From Bacillota bacterium (lineage in GTDB: Bacteria > Bacillota > Clostridia > Peptostreptococcales > Anaerovoracaceae): a DNA stretch of 31,146 bases. Location of the stretch: the NCBI GenBank assembly GCA_017534025.1, contig JAFWDF010000020.1, forward strand, positions 1 to 31,146. Reading direction: 5' to 3'. The notes under the pieces are model-generated. The model was not told the DNA's origin. It searched no databases and worked only from the letters and a program-made list of their open reading frames with translations. This document shows positions 22,462 through 29,637 of the stretch, in pieces; the first letter of the stretch is position 1, and each line of letters begins with the position of its first letter. Position numbers and translations under genes: made by a program.

Positions 22462-23118
22462 ATGGCACAGCAAACGGATATTAAGAAAAATACAGTGACT
22501 TCAGCGTCGGGCGACGGGGGAGTCACAGGGCGGATTGAACTGGAGTCCACCGGAGGGAGACCGGAGACGAAGGAAGAGGAAATCCGGGTCAGTGCCCGCA
22601 ATATTTCCACACAGATCCTTTCCCTTACCAGAAACGGACTGTTTGTGTCTTTGCGTTTCCTGGACGTAGCGCTTTGTCAGTTTACGTATGTAAGCGCGGA
22701 GCTGACGGATCTTCCGTTCCGCGTGCGGTCGGTAGCGACCACGGGGGAACATCTGGTGTTCGACCCGAAATACATTATTGAGCAGTACCTGAAGGATAAA
22801 AAGGCATTGTCCCGGGATTACCTTCACATTGTACTGCACTGCATTTTCCGCCACCCGTTCGTTTCCTCGAAGCTGAACGCGGAATACTGGAATCTGGCGT
22901 GCGACATCGCAGTGGAAGCTACGATCTGTGAACTCGATCTGCGGCAGGCCAATGTACAGAACGCGCCGGAAATCGAGGCGGAGATCAGCCGCATCCGCGG
23001 TATGGTCCGGCAGATGACGGCGGAACATCTGTACAGGTATTTTATGTCCCATGAGGTATCCCTGAAGGATCTGGATAAATGGCAGAAGCTGTTCACCAGA
23101 GACGAACATGATATCTGA
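22462..23118 (+). CDS. Metallopeptidase-like domain (DUF2201 N-terminal type), ends at an in-frame TGA before the VWA half
   Basis: This 218-residue ORF matches the N-terminal domain of putative metallopeptidase/VWA proteins (DUF2201 type). The first 45 residues are polar. The possible metal site is H122-x3-H126-x4-H131 in YLHIVLHCIFRHPF, followed by WNLACDIAVEATI with Asp148. The ORF stops at TGA 23116-23118, right after DEHDI. The same frame then continues without interruption (TGG GAA GTG) into the VWA gene at 23125. From memory, relatives carry both halves in one chain and have a Trp near this position, so this is either a nonsense mutation, a recoded or leaky stop, or a true gene split. 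The start ATG 22462 follows AGGTGAAGGT. Peptidase activity is not established for the family. Confidence 0.75.
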   Translation: MAQQTDIKKNTVTSASGDGGVTGRIELESTGGRPETKEEEIRVSARNISTQILSLTRNGLFVSLRFLDVALCQFTYVSAELTDLPFRVRSVATTGEHLVFDPKYIIEQYLKDKKALSRDYLHIVLHCIFRHPFVSSKLNAEYWNLACDIAVEATICELDLRQANVQNAPEIEAEISRIRGMVRQMTAEHLYRYFMSHEVSLKDLDKWQKLFTRDEHDI

Positions 23119-23124
23119 TGGGAA

Positions 23125-24885
23125 GTGGCCCGGCGGATCGAGGATGAGAAGCGTAAACGGGCGGAAGAAGCCGAGAAGGAAGAGATGACGGATGAGTCCT
23201 ATGAACCGGAACCGTCCGGAAATGAGGAAGACCGGAAGGAAAATGAAGATGAGGAGCAGGAAGAGAACGGCGAAGAGCAGGATGCCGGTGACAATACAGA
23301 CGAAGATGCCGAAGGAGAAGGCGAAGACACCGGTGAGGAAGCGGATCAGGAAGACGGAGAGGAACCTCCGGAAGAGGATTTCGAGGATGCTGCCGGGGAA
23401 TCCTCTGATGAGGAAGGCGAAGAAGATCTGGAAGAAGAGCCCGATGAAGAAGAGCCTGAACCGGAAGAAGATGAGTACTATGAGGAATACGGCAGCACAG
23501 AAGGCGGTGAAGATCCGCGCGGCGATGCCGAAGGAGATCCGAATTCCGAGCACGGCGATTCAGGAGAAGAAAGCAGCGGTGAAGGCAGCGGCGGAGGCAA
23601 TCCTGGCGATGAACCTGAGCAGACGGATGAAGAAGGCGCTGACCGGGACAATGACACGGACACGTCAGATCTTGAAGGCGAGGATGACGGGCATAAACCG
23701 GAGAATAACAACAAGGATCAGCAGGGAGAGATAAGAGGCCAGACCCGCCAGGGTGTGGTGGATGATTCTGATCACAGCGATCCGTTCGGTGAACAGAACC
23801 AGCAGGGCCGGTCCGAGGATACGAAGTCCGGCGGCAAGGGTTCCAAGAACGATACGCACAGCGGCGAATACACCGCAGCTTCCGGCGGAGGCGGCAGCGA
23901 ATCCCAGACAGCCTGGGAGCATTCCGGGGAAGGGCAGAGCCTGCCGGGATCCGGGGACAAGGATCCGAATGACCGCCGTATGCTCGACGGCGGCGTCAAC
24001 CCGGAAGATGAGATCGATAATCTGGAAGGGGAGATTGAAAACAAGCGGGAAGCCAAGGCGGAGCGCGGTACAAACGAAATGGAGCAGGAGCAGGATAAAG
24101 CGCCTGCCTATATGCACAACGGTGAGGAACAGCAGGAGCTGGAGGATCGCTGGAAGGAAATCAGTGAACGGGTTCTGGTAGACCTGGAAACTTCCTCCAA
24201 GGAATGGGGCGACAAGTCGGATTCCATGGTGCAGGGCCTGAAAAAGATCAACCGTGATAAATATGATTACCGCACCTTCCTGCAGAAATTCTCCACACTT
24301 AAGGAGGATATCCAGCTTAATGACGATGAGTTCGATTACGTTTATTACACGTTCGGCCTGGATCATTACGGCAATATTCCTCTGGTAGAGCCGCTGGAAT
24401 ACAAGGAAGTCAAGAAGGTCAGGGATTTTGTCATCGCCATTGACACGTCCGGTTCCTGTGCCGGCGAGGTGGTGCAGAAATTCCTGGACAAAACCTATTC
24501 CATCTTTGAACAGCGGGAAAACTTCTTCCGCAAAATCAATCTGCACATTATTCAGTGCGACGCCACCATTCAGAGCGACGTCAAGATTACAAACAAGGAA
24601 GAATTCAAGGAATATATGCGGAATCTGGAGTTCCACGGGTTCGGCGGAACGGATTTCCGCCCGGTATTTGCCTATGTTAATGAAATGCTGGACCGCAACG
24701 AATTCGAAGATCTGAAGGGTCTGATCTATTTCACCGACGGAAACGGAACTTATCCGAAGAAGCGGCCGCCGTACGAAACGGCATTCATATTTGTAGACGA
24801 CGATGAGTTTGATTATAAAGTGCCTTCATGGGCGATGAAACTCGTACTGGAAACCAGCGATATCACAGAGGAGGTTCTTATATGA
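23125..24885 (+). CDS. VWA-like domain protein with a very acidic linker (second half of the DUF2201-type protein)
   Basis: A 586-residue ORF in the same frame as the preceding gene. Residues about 5-25 are a charged helix (RRIEDEKRKRAEEAEKEE). Residues about 25-330 are low-complexity and dominated by Glu, Asp, Gly, Ser and Asn. Residues about 345-586 hold a helical region and a VWA-like domain. The metal-adhesion site is Asp440-Thr-Ser-Gly-Ser444 in VIAIDTSGSC, with GFGGTDFRP and YFTDGNGTYP supplying the later Thr and Asp. GTG 23125 has only GGGAA touching it. ATG 23185 with AAGGA four bases upstream is the better independent start. The stop overlaps the MoxR start (ATGA). VWA proteins beside MoxR ATPases usually recruit substrates or metals for remodelling; the substrate here is unknown. 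Confidence 0.8.
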   Translation: MARRIEDEKRKRAEEAEKEEMTDESYEPEPSGNEEDRKENEDEEQEENGEEQDAGDNTDEDAEGEGEDTGEEADQEDGEEPPEEDFEDAAGESSDEEGEEDLEEEPDEEEPEPEEDEYYEEYGSTEGGEDPRGDAEGDPNSEHGDSGEESSGEGSGGGNPGDEPEQTDEEGADRDNDTDTSDLEGEDDGHKPENNNKDQQGEIRGQTRQGVVDDSDHSDPFGEQNQQGRSEDTKSGGKGSKNDTHSGEYTAASGGGGSESQTAWEHSGEGQSLPGSGDKDPNDRRMLDGGVNPEDEIDNLEGEIENKREAKAERGTNEMEQEQDKAPAYMHNGEEQQELEDRWKEISERVLVDLETSSKEWGDKSDSMVQGLKKINRDKYDYRTFLQKFSTLKEDIQLNDDEFDYVYYTFGLDHYGNIPLVEPLEYKEVKKVRDFVIAIDTSGSCAGEVVQKFLDKTYSIFEQRENFFRKINLHIIQCDATIQSDVKITNKEEFKEYMRNLEFHGFGGTDFRPVFAYVNEMLDRNEFEDLKGLIYFTDGNGTYPKKRPPYETAFIFVDDDEFDYKVPSWAMKLVLETSDITEEVLI

Positions 24886-26417
24886 ACATTAAAGAAGCGA
24901 AAGAAGAAATTCAGCGCGCCATTACATCTTATCTGGAAAAGGATGAATTCGGCGATTACGTCATCAGCCGTGTGCGGCAGAGACCGGTCCTGCTGATCGG
25001 TGATCCGGGCATCGGTAAGACGGCGATTATGGAACAGATATCGCAGGAGCTGGGAATCGGGCTGGTTTCCTATTCCATGACGCATCATACACGGCAGAGT
25101 GCCATCGGTCTCCCGAAGATTGAGACGAAAACCTATGGCGACCTGGAATACAGTGTTTCCGAGTACACCATGAGTGAAATCATCGCTTCTGTTTACGATG
25201 AAATGGAAGCTACCGGGCTGGAGGAAGGCATTCTGTTCCTGGACGAAATCAACTGCGTATCCGAGACACTGGCGCCGGCCATGCTGCAGTTCCTGCAGTT
25301 CAAGACCTTCGGCAAACACGAGGTGCCGGAGGGCTGGGTCATTGCCACTGCGGGCAACCCGCCGGAAGCGAACAAATCGGTGCGGGAATTCGATATCGTT
25401 ACTCTGGACCGTGTCAAGAAGATCGTTGTAGAGCCTGATTTTGAAGTCTGGAAGGAATACGCATATAAAAACAATGTGCATCCGGCGATCATCACGTACC
25501 TGGAGATTAAGAAGAAAGATTTCTACGCCATCGAGACTACAGTGGACGGCATTGAATTCGTAACGGCCAGAGGCTGGGAAGATCTGTCCACCATGATCAA
25601 GCTGTACGAAAAGCAGGAGTACCCTGTGGATGAGCGCCTGATCGGCCAGTATGTGCAGCATGCCAAGGTCGCGAAGGAATTCGCCATTTATTACGATCTG
25701 TATAATAAATATAAGTCGGATTACCAGATTCCGAGTATTCTGGAAGGAACCTATTCGCAGGATATTGCGGACCGTGCAAAAGCGGCGAAGTTCGACGAAC
25801 GTCTCACGCTGGTGGGCCTGCTGATCGAAGCGGTAGGCGACGACATCAAGAAGGCGATTTCCACCGAGGATTATATTACCGAACTGCATAAGCTGCTCAG
25901 CGAACTGAAGGGCCTGACGGAAATGGTGAAGGCGCCGGTCGACGCGGTACTGGGCAAGTACATTCTGCAGAGATCAACAGTATATCACGAAAAGAAGCGT
26001 GCCAATGCGCTGTCGAAGGAACGCGAAATCGTGCTCCGCAAAGTCATCATCACGCTGGAGGATTACAGAAGAGCGCTTCATGAGCAGGGAATTGAAGACC
26101 TGCAGGAAGGCTTTGAATGGATCCGGGCAGAATTTGCCGGCCGTGTGGCGGAGATGAAGGAACACATCGAAATGACGCAGGCGGAACTGGACAATATGTT
26201 CACCTTCATTGAGGATGTGTTCGGCAGCGAGCAGGAGATGCTGGTGGCAGTAACGGAAATGACGGTCAACTATCATTCCGCGAAGTTCATCAGCCGGTAC
26301 GGCTGCGATAAGTACTTCAAGCACAACCGCGAGCTTCTGGTTTATGAGCGCCAGCAGGAACTGCTGTCCGAGATTATGCTGCTCAATCAGAGGGAAGAAC
26401 TGGATCTGTCGATCTGA
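24882..26417 (+). CDS. MoxR-type AAA+ ATPase
   Basis: This 511-residue cytoplasmic ATPase of the MoxR/dynein-related group works with VWA proteins as a chaperone or metal-insertion machine. Walker A is GDPGIGKT (residues 40-47), Walker B is ILFLDE (117-122), sensor 1 is ATAGNPP near Asn159, and an Arg (177) follows in TLDRVKK. The AAA module covers about 1-270. The rest is helical (TLVGLLIEAVGDDIKKA, a long coiled stretch at about 350-440) and probably contacts partners. ATG 24882 follows GAGGAGG and overlaps the VWA stop by four bases, so the two are coupled. After the TGA stop, the +1 frame stays open for 21 codons rich in Ala and Glu, ending at TAA 26479. Confidence 0.92.
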   Translation: MNIKEAKEEIQRAITSYLEKDEFGDYVISRVRQRPVLLIGDPGIGKTAIMEQISQELGIGLVSYSMTHHTRQSAIGLPKIETKTYGDLEYSVSEYTMSEIIASVYDEMEATGLEEGILFLDEINCVSETLAPAMLQFLQFKTFGKHEVPEGWVIATAGNPPEANKSVREFDIVTLDRVKKIVVEPDFEVWKEYAYKNNVHPAIITYLEIKKKDFYAIETTVDGIEFVTARGWEDLSTMIKLYEKQEYPVDERLIGQYVQHAKVAKEFAIYYDLYNKYKSDYQIPSILEGTYSQDIADRAKAAKFDERLTLVGLLIEAVGDDIKKAISTEDYITELHKLLSELKGLTEMVKAPVDAVLGKYILQRSTVYHEKKRANALSKEREIVLRKVIITLEDYRRALHEQGIEDLQEGFEWIRAEFAGRVAEMKEHIEMTQAELDNMFTFIEDVFGSEQEMLVAVTEMTVNYHSAKFISRYGCDKYFKHNRELLVYERQQELLSEIMLLNQREELDLSI

Positions 26418-26490
26418 GGCAGAGGTTGAGTCTAAGGCAGCGGCGGAGGCAGAGTCTGCGGCTGCGGCGGATTGCAATTAAATAATTAGA

Positions 26491-26546
26491 ACAGGGCTGT
26501 GGGAAAACGGCGGGTAAGACGCGCGGTTTTTCACAGCCCTGTTTTT
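26491..26546 (+). terminator. Terminator of the VWA/MoxR cluster
   Basis: ACAGGGCTGTG plus GGAAAAC (26491-26508) pairs with GTTTTTCACAGCCCTGT (26526-26542), about 17 near-perfect pairs, followed by TTTTT. It closes the cluster begun at 21434. Confidence 0.9.
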
Positions 26547-26617
26547 GATTTCTCGCGGCGGGTAGGGGGAAGCAGGCGGCTTCTGTTTAGGGGTTGCGTG
26601 CAGAATCAAGAGCCGCG

Positions 26618-26700
26618 TGCCGGACAAACCGCTGTTTTGAGGGATGAAGTGTCCGGCAGAGCCAGACACTTGACTGCTAAAGGATTGAAATTGTCCAGCG
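26618..26700. repeat. Palindromic repeat element, copy 2
   Basis: 83 bases from TGCCGGACAA (26618-26627) to TTGTCCAGCG (26691-26700; two changes from the perfect end). The inner hairpin has arms AAGTGTCCGGC (26647-26657) and GCCAGACACTT (26661-26671). It differs from copy 3 at about 11 of 83 positions by eye. Region 26418-26844 holds no supported gene, only the terminator and two copies of this element. Confidence 0.9.
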
Positions 26701-26743
26701 CGGCGAGTGGGAAAAGCTGATTTCAGCGGATAATGGCGCCGCG

Positions 26744-26826
26744 TGCCGGACAAACCGCTGTTAGGAAGGATGAAGTGTCCTGCTGAGCCGGACATTTGAC
26801 CGCTAAATGATTGAAATTGTCCGGCA
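26744..26826. repeat. Palindromic repeat element, copy 3
   Basis: 83 bases from TGCCGGACAA (26744-26753) to a perfect TTGTCCGGCA (26817-26826). The inner hairpin (26773-26797) is degraded, with CCTGC in place of CCGGC. Copies 2 and 3 are both preceded by GCCGCG. It ends 18 bases before the stop of the minus-strand MFS gene. Confidence 0.9.
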
Positions 26827-26844
26827 CATCAGTTTCTGCAGCTA

Positions 26845-28059
26845 TTAATTAACAGTTGCATGGGCTGCCGTTTCAGACCGCGCATGGCGCGATTTGGTCA
26901 CAGCTGCAGGTTCTTTCAGCATCACGGCTGACCAGGCGATAAGGACCAGCGACACGCCGATTCCGATCAGGTAAGACGGGTGTCCGGAACCGGCAATTCC
27001 CGGAATGCGTTCCAGCAGGTTCAAGAGAATCGGAGTGCTGAACTGCGCGATATACAGAGCTGCAGACAACAGTGGAATGGCGGTGGTTACTGCAGCACGT
27101 CCTGCTTTCTTCGAGGCGGAGGCGATCAGGTACGGGATGCCGACCCCATTTGCGAATCCGATGCATGCGGCACCAGAAATTCCGCCTGTCCAGCCGCCCG
27201 GAACGAGCAGGAAAAAATACCCCAGCAGGAAAGCGAGCGGTGCGACTAACCGGGTGGAGTTGCGAAGCGTCCGGTTGAGCTTTGCGAACAGCAGGCCGCC
27301 TCCAAAGGCGACTAAATCCGCGAAAGCCATGACTGCGGCGACCGCATTCTGCGGAATAATTCCTTCCTTTGCCGTTTCCATGGCACAGTTGGAGGGATAA
27401 ATGAAGAAAGACATCATGACGAAAAACATGCCGATAATGTAAGGAGCGTATTCCGCAAGAGAGCGTCCGGAAATCTGTGCGCCGTCGCCGGAATCCAGAC
27501 GGTCGTCCGGTAGAAATAATGCAATGAGAACGATGCTGATCAGACCGAGCAGATATACCAGAAAAGCAGCTCTCCAGTTTATGGCGGCGAGAATCCCTGC
27601 CAGCAGGGTAGCCACTACACCGCCCATCTGATTCATGGCGGAGGACAGTCCCATCATGCGGTCCAGGCCGTCATTCGCGAAGTAGTATGTCAGCAGGCCG
27701 GTGGACATTGGCATAATGATGCCGACACCGATGCCGACCAGCGCCCTCATTATCAGGAGCAGGTAAATATTGCTGAAAAGACCGGCGGCAATACCGCCCA
27801 GCGTATACAGCAGAAGGCCGGCCATGACCAGTGTCTTTGTGCGAAACCGGCGGCAGAGAGCCGGGAAAATAAGATTTGTAATGAAAATGAACAGCGCCGG
27901 CATGCTGATGATCATCTGTACCAGCATGGGACTTTCCGCTGCAAAATAGTCTCTGATCACACCCAGGGCCGGTGCTACTGCGGCACCTGCCATGACGGTG
28001 AGAAGAGAAAGTGATAATATGGCTGCCGCCATGGGACGGCGTCTGACTGTCTGATTCAT
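26845..28059 (-). CDS. MFS transporter
   Basis: A 404-residue major facilitator protein with about 12 membrane helices. It begins with a basic N-terminus (MNQTVRRRP). The loop between helices 2 and 3 reads FPALCRRFRTKTLVMAGL, a diverged form of the MFS motif A. Helix 4 has MRALVGIGVGIIMPMSTGL, and INWRAAFLVYLLG fits the end of helix 5/6 seen in drug:proton antiporter-type MFS members. The cytoplasmic loop LPDDRLDSGDGAQISGRS joins the halves. The ATG follows AGGAGGA. Substrate cannot be predicted; efflux of a small molecule is the commonest role of relatives. It has an unusual upstream arrangement: promoter-like sequence, then a terminator, then the ribosome site. It lies directly downstream of the rnf operon on the same strand. 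Confidence 0.88.
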   Translation of the reverse strand: MNQTVRRRPMAAAILSLSLLTVMAGAAVAPALGVIRDYFAAESPMLVQMIISMPALFIFITNLIFPALCRRFRTKTLVMAGLLLYTLGGIAAGLFSNIYLLLIMRALVGIGVGIIMPMSTGLLTYYFANDGLDRMMGLSSAMNQMGGVVATLLAGILAAINWRAAFLVYLLGLISIVLIALFLPDDRLDSGDGAQISGRSLAEYAPYIIGMFFVMMSFFIYPSNCAMETAKEGIIPQNAVAAVMAFADLVAFGGGLLFAKLNRTLRNSTRLVAPLAFLLGYFFLLVPGGWTGGISGAACIGFANGVGIPYLIASASKKAGRAAVTTAIPLLSAALYIAQFSTPILLNLLERIPGIAGSGHPSYLIGIGVSLVLIAWSAVMLKEPAAVTKSRHARSETAAHATVN

Positions 28060-28086
28060 GGTACTATATTCCTCCTGAAACCTATG

Positions 28087-28120
28087 AAAAAAAGCGCAAG
28101 TCCGTGTCTGGACTTACGCT
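28087..28120 (-). terminator. Terminator between rnfB and the MFS gene
   Basis: On the minus strand AGCGTAAGTCC (28120-28110) pairs with GGACTTGCGCT (28103-28093) around a six-base loop, followed by seven T. It lies after rnfB and only about 30 bases before the MFS start, so it may end rnf transcripts or attenuate the MFS leader. Confidence 0.88.
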
Positions 28121-28139
28121 TTCGCTACTCAACAAACGT

Positions 28140-28169
28140 ATTATATTGCATTTTCCTGCAAAAAATCAA
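28140..28169 (-). promoter_or_regulatory. Promoter with overlapping dyad upstream of the MFS gene
   Basis: On the minus strand TTGATT (28169-28164), 18 bases, consensus TATAAT (28145-28140). The spacer contains an inverted repeat TTGCA-N6-TGCAA (28146-28161), a plausible repressor site. It lies upstream of the terminator at 28087-28120. Confidence 0.55.
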
Positions 28170-28211
28170 GGGTTTAATTTTGTTTTTCGCAGAAGCAGAG
28201 CGTATCTTCTC

Positions 28212-29033
28212 TTACGCAGTCGCTTCCTTTTTCTTTGGTTTCGGCAACTTGATGATGCTGCTGTCCGGGCAGACCTTGGCGCACATGCCGCAGTTCTTGC
28301 ATTTTTCAGGGTCGATCACCGCATGGTTATCAACGATGGAAATGGCATCGAACTTACAGGTCTTCACGCACTTCTGGCAGGCGATGCAGCCGGCAGAGCA
28401 CTGTTTTCTGGTGGAAGCACCCTTATCCTTGTTGCTGCACGCAACGTAGACAAGACTGCTTTTCGGGATCAGTGCGATCAGATTATTCGGACATGCCTTA
28501 GCACAGGCGCCGCAGCCGACACAGTTTTCTCTGTCGACCCAGGCAACGCCATTGACAATGCCGATCGCATTGAACTTGCAGGCGCTTACACAGTCACCCA
28601 GACCGATACAGCCGTGCATGCAGGCCCCGTCACCGCTGTAGATGGATTTGTTGGCCTTGCAGGTCGGAACGCCCTTGTATTCCAGAATCTTCTTTGTTTT
28701 TTCACCATAGCCGCCGCAGCGTACTGTCGCAACCTGCGGCTCGGCGCTGCCGGCTTCCATACCCATGATTTCAGCCAGTTTGGCTGCGCAGGCGGGACCG
28801 CCTACTGCACAGGAATTGATGTCGGCACCGGAGTTTACGATCGCACCGGCATAGTCGGAGCAGCCTGCGAATCCGCAGCCGCCGCAGTTGGCGCCCGGAA
28901 GCGCTTCGGTGAGCTGTTCCACACGTTCATCTACCGGCACATACATTACTTTTGCGGCAATGGTCAGCATGATGCCGGCAATCGCGCCGACCACGCAGAC
29001 CAGGAGAACCGGATATAAATATACTGACATCAT
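28212..29033 (-). CDS. rnfB: Rnf complex subunit RnfB
   Basis: RnfB is the iron-sulfur subunit that accepts electrons from ferredoxin in the Rnf complex. It has 273 residues: one N-terminal membrane anchor (about 5-30), the four-Cys 4Fe-4S motif GANCGGCGFAGCSDY (Cys50, 53, 58 and a later Cys75), and four ferredoxin-type Cys clusters after residue 130 (CMHGCIGLGDCVSAC, CVGCGACAKACP, CIACQKCVKTC, CKNCGMCAKVCP). The tail is short and basic (KLPKPKKKEATA). AAGGAGG precedes the ATG. It is the last gene of the operon, 13 bases after rnfA, which is the usual place in clostridial rnfCDGEAB. Confidence 0.96.
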   Translation of the reverse strand: MMSVYLYPVLLVCVVGAIAGIMLTIAAKVMYVPVDERVEQLTEALPGANCGGCGFAGCSDYAGAIVNSGADINSCAVGGPACAAKLAEIMGMEAGSAEPQVATVRCGGYGEKTKKILEYKGVPTCKANKSIYSGDGACMHGCIGLGDCVSACKFNAIGIVNGVAWVDRENCVGCGACAKACPNNLIALIPKSSLVYVACSNKDKGASTRKQCSAGCIACQKCVKTCKFDAISIVDNHAVIDPEKCKNCGMCAKVCPDSSIIKLPKPKKKEATA

Positions 29034-29046
29034 TTACTGGCCCTCC

Positions 29047-29637
29047 TTAACCGAAAATACCTTCGATAACACCGCTGAATCCCATGAAGGATACAGACAG
29101 GATCGATGCAGAAATAAGTGTGATAGGGATACCCTTGAGGCCTTCCGGAATCGGAGCATATTCCAGTCTTTCTCTAACGCCGGCAAAGATTACCATGGCG
29201 ATCAGGAAGCCGATGCCCGCACCCAGAGAGTTGCACAGGGAACCGATGAAATTGAATTCGTTGTCGATATTGTTTACGGTAACATCCAGTACGGCGCAGT
29301 TCGTGGTGATCAGCGGAAGATAAATACCCAGGGAGGTATAGAGCGGCGGCATGTATTTTTTCATGACGAGCTCAACCAGCTGTACCAGTGCAGCGATAAC
29401 CAGGATGAAGACAACTGTCTGCAGATAACCGATGCCCAGCGGTTCCAGAAGCAGATTCTGGATCGGCCAGGTCGCGCAGGTTGCCAGAACCATTACGAAA
29501 GTAACGGCGATACTCATACCGACGGCGGAGTCCAGTTTCTTGGATACACCAAGGAACGGGCAGATGCCGAGGAACTGAGCGAGTACATAGTTATTGACGA
29601 TCATAACCGTCAGCATAATGGATAAATACTGAGCCAT
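29047..29637 (-). CDS. rnfA: Rnf complex subunit RnfA
   Basis: RnfA is a membrane subunit of about six helices, 196 residues, that together with RnfE forms the core of the ion-translocating channel. Family segments include NNYVLAQFLGICPFLGVSKKLDSAVGM near the N-terminus, with the Cys of GICPF thought to help bind an iron-sulfur centre, then YLPLITTNCAVL, again with a Cys, and NSLGAGIGFLIAMVIFAGVRERLE. AAGGAGG sits inside the end of rnfE, and the start overlaps the rnfE stop by one base, so translation is coupled. Sodium or proton specificity cannot be read here. Confidence 0.96.
   Translation of the reverse strand: MAQYLSIMLTVMIVNNYVLAQFLGICPFLGVSKKLDSAVGMSIAVTFVMVLATCATWPIQNLLLEPLGIGYLQTVVFILVIAALVQLVELVMKKYMPPLYTSLGIYLPLITTNCAVLDVTVNNIDNEFNFIGSLCNSLGAGIGFLIAMVIFAGVRERLEYAPIPEGLKGIPITLISASILSVSFMGFSGVIEGIFG

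Noticed and set aside
23116..23160. Selenocysteine insertion at the TGA
   Set aside because: I see no convincing bacterial SECIS hairpin in the 40 bases after the TGA, and no selenoprotein family matches. It remains only a formal possibility.
22462..24885. Use of UGA as Trp throughout the genome
   Set aside because: TGA is the natural stop of thrH, the VTC gene, the GNAT gene, hisA, MoxR and rnfG at family-appropriate lengths, so the code is standard.
26478..26795. Minus-strand ORF with repeated SGSAGHFI-type segments
   Set aside because: The peptide repeats are just the translation of palindromic repeat copies 2 and 3. There is no ribosome site and it spans the terminator.
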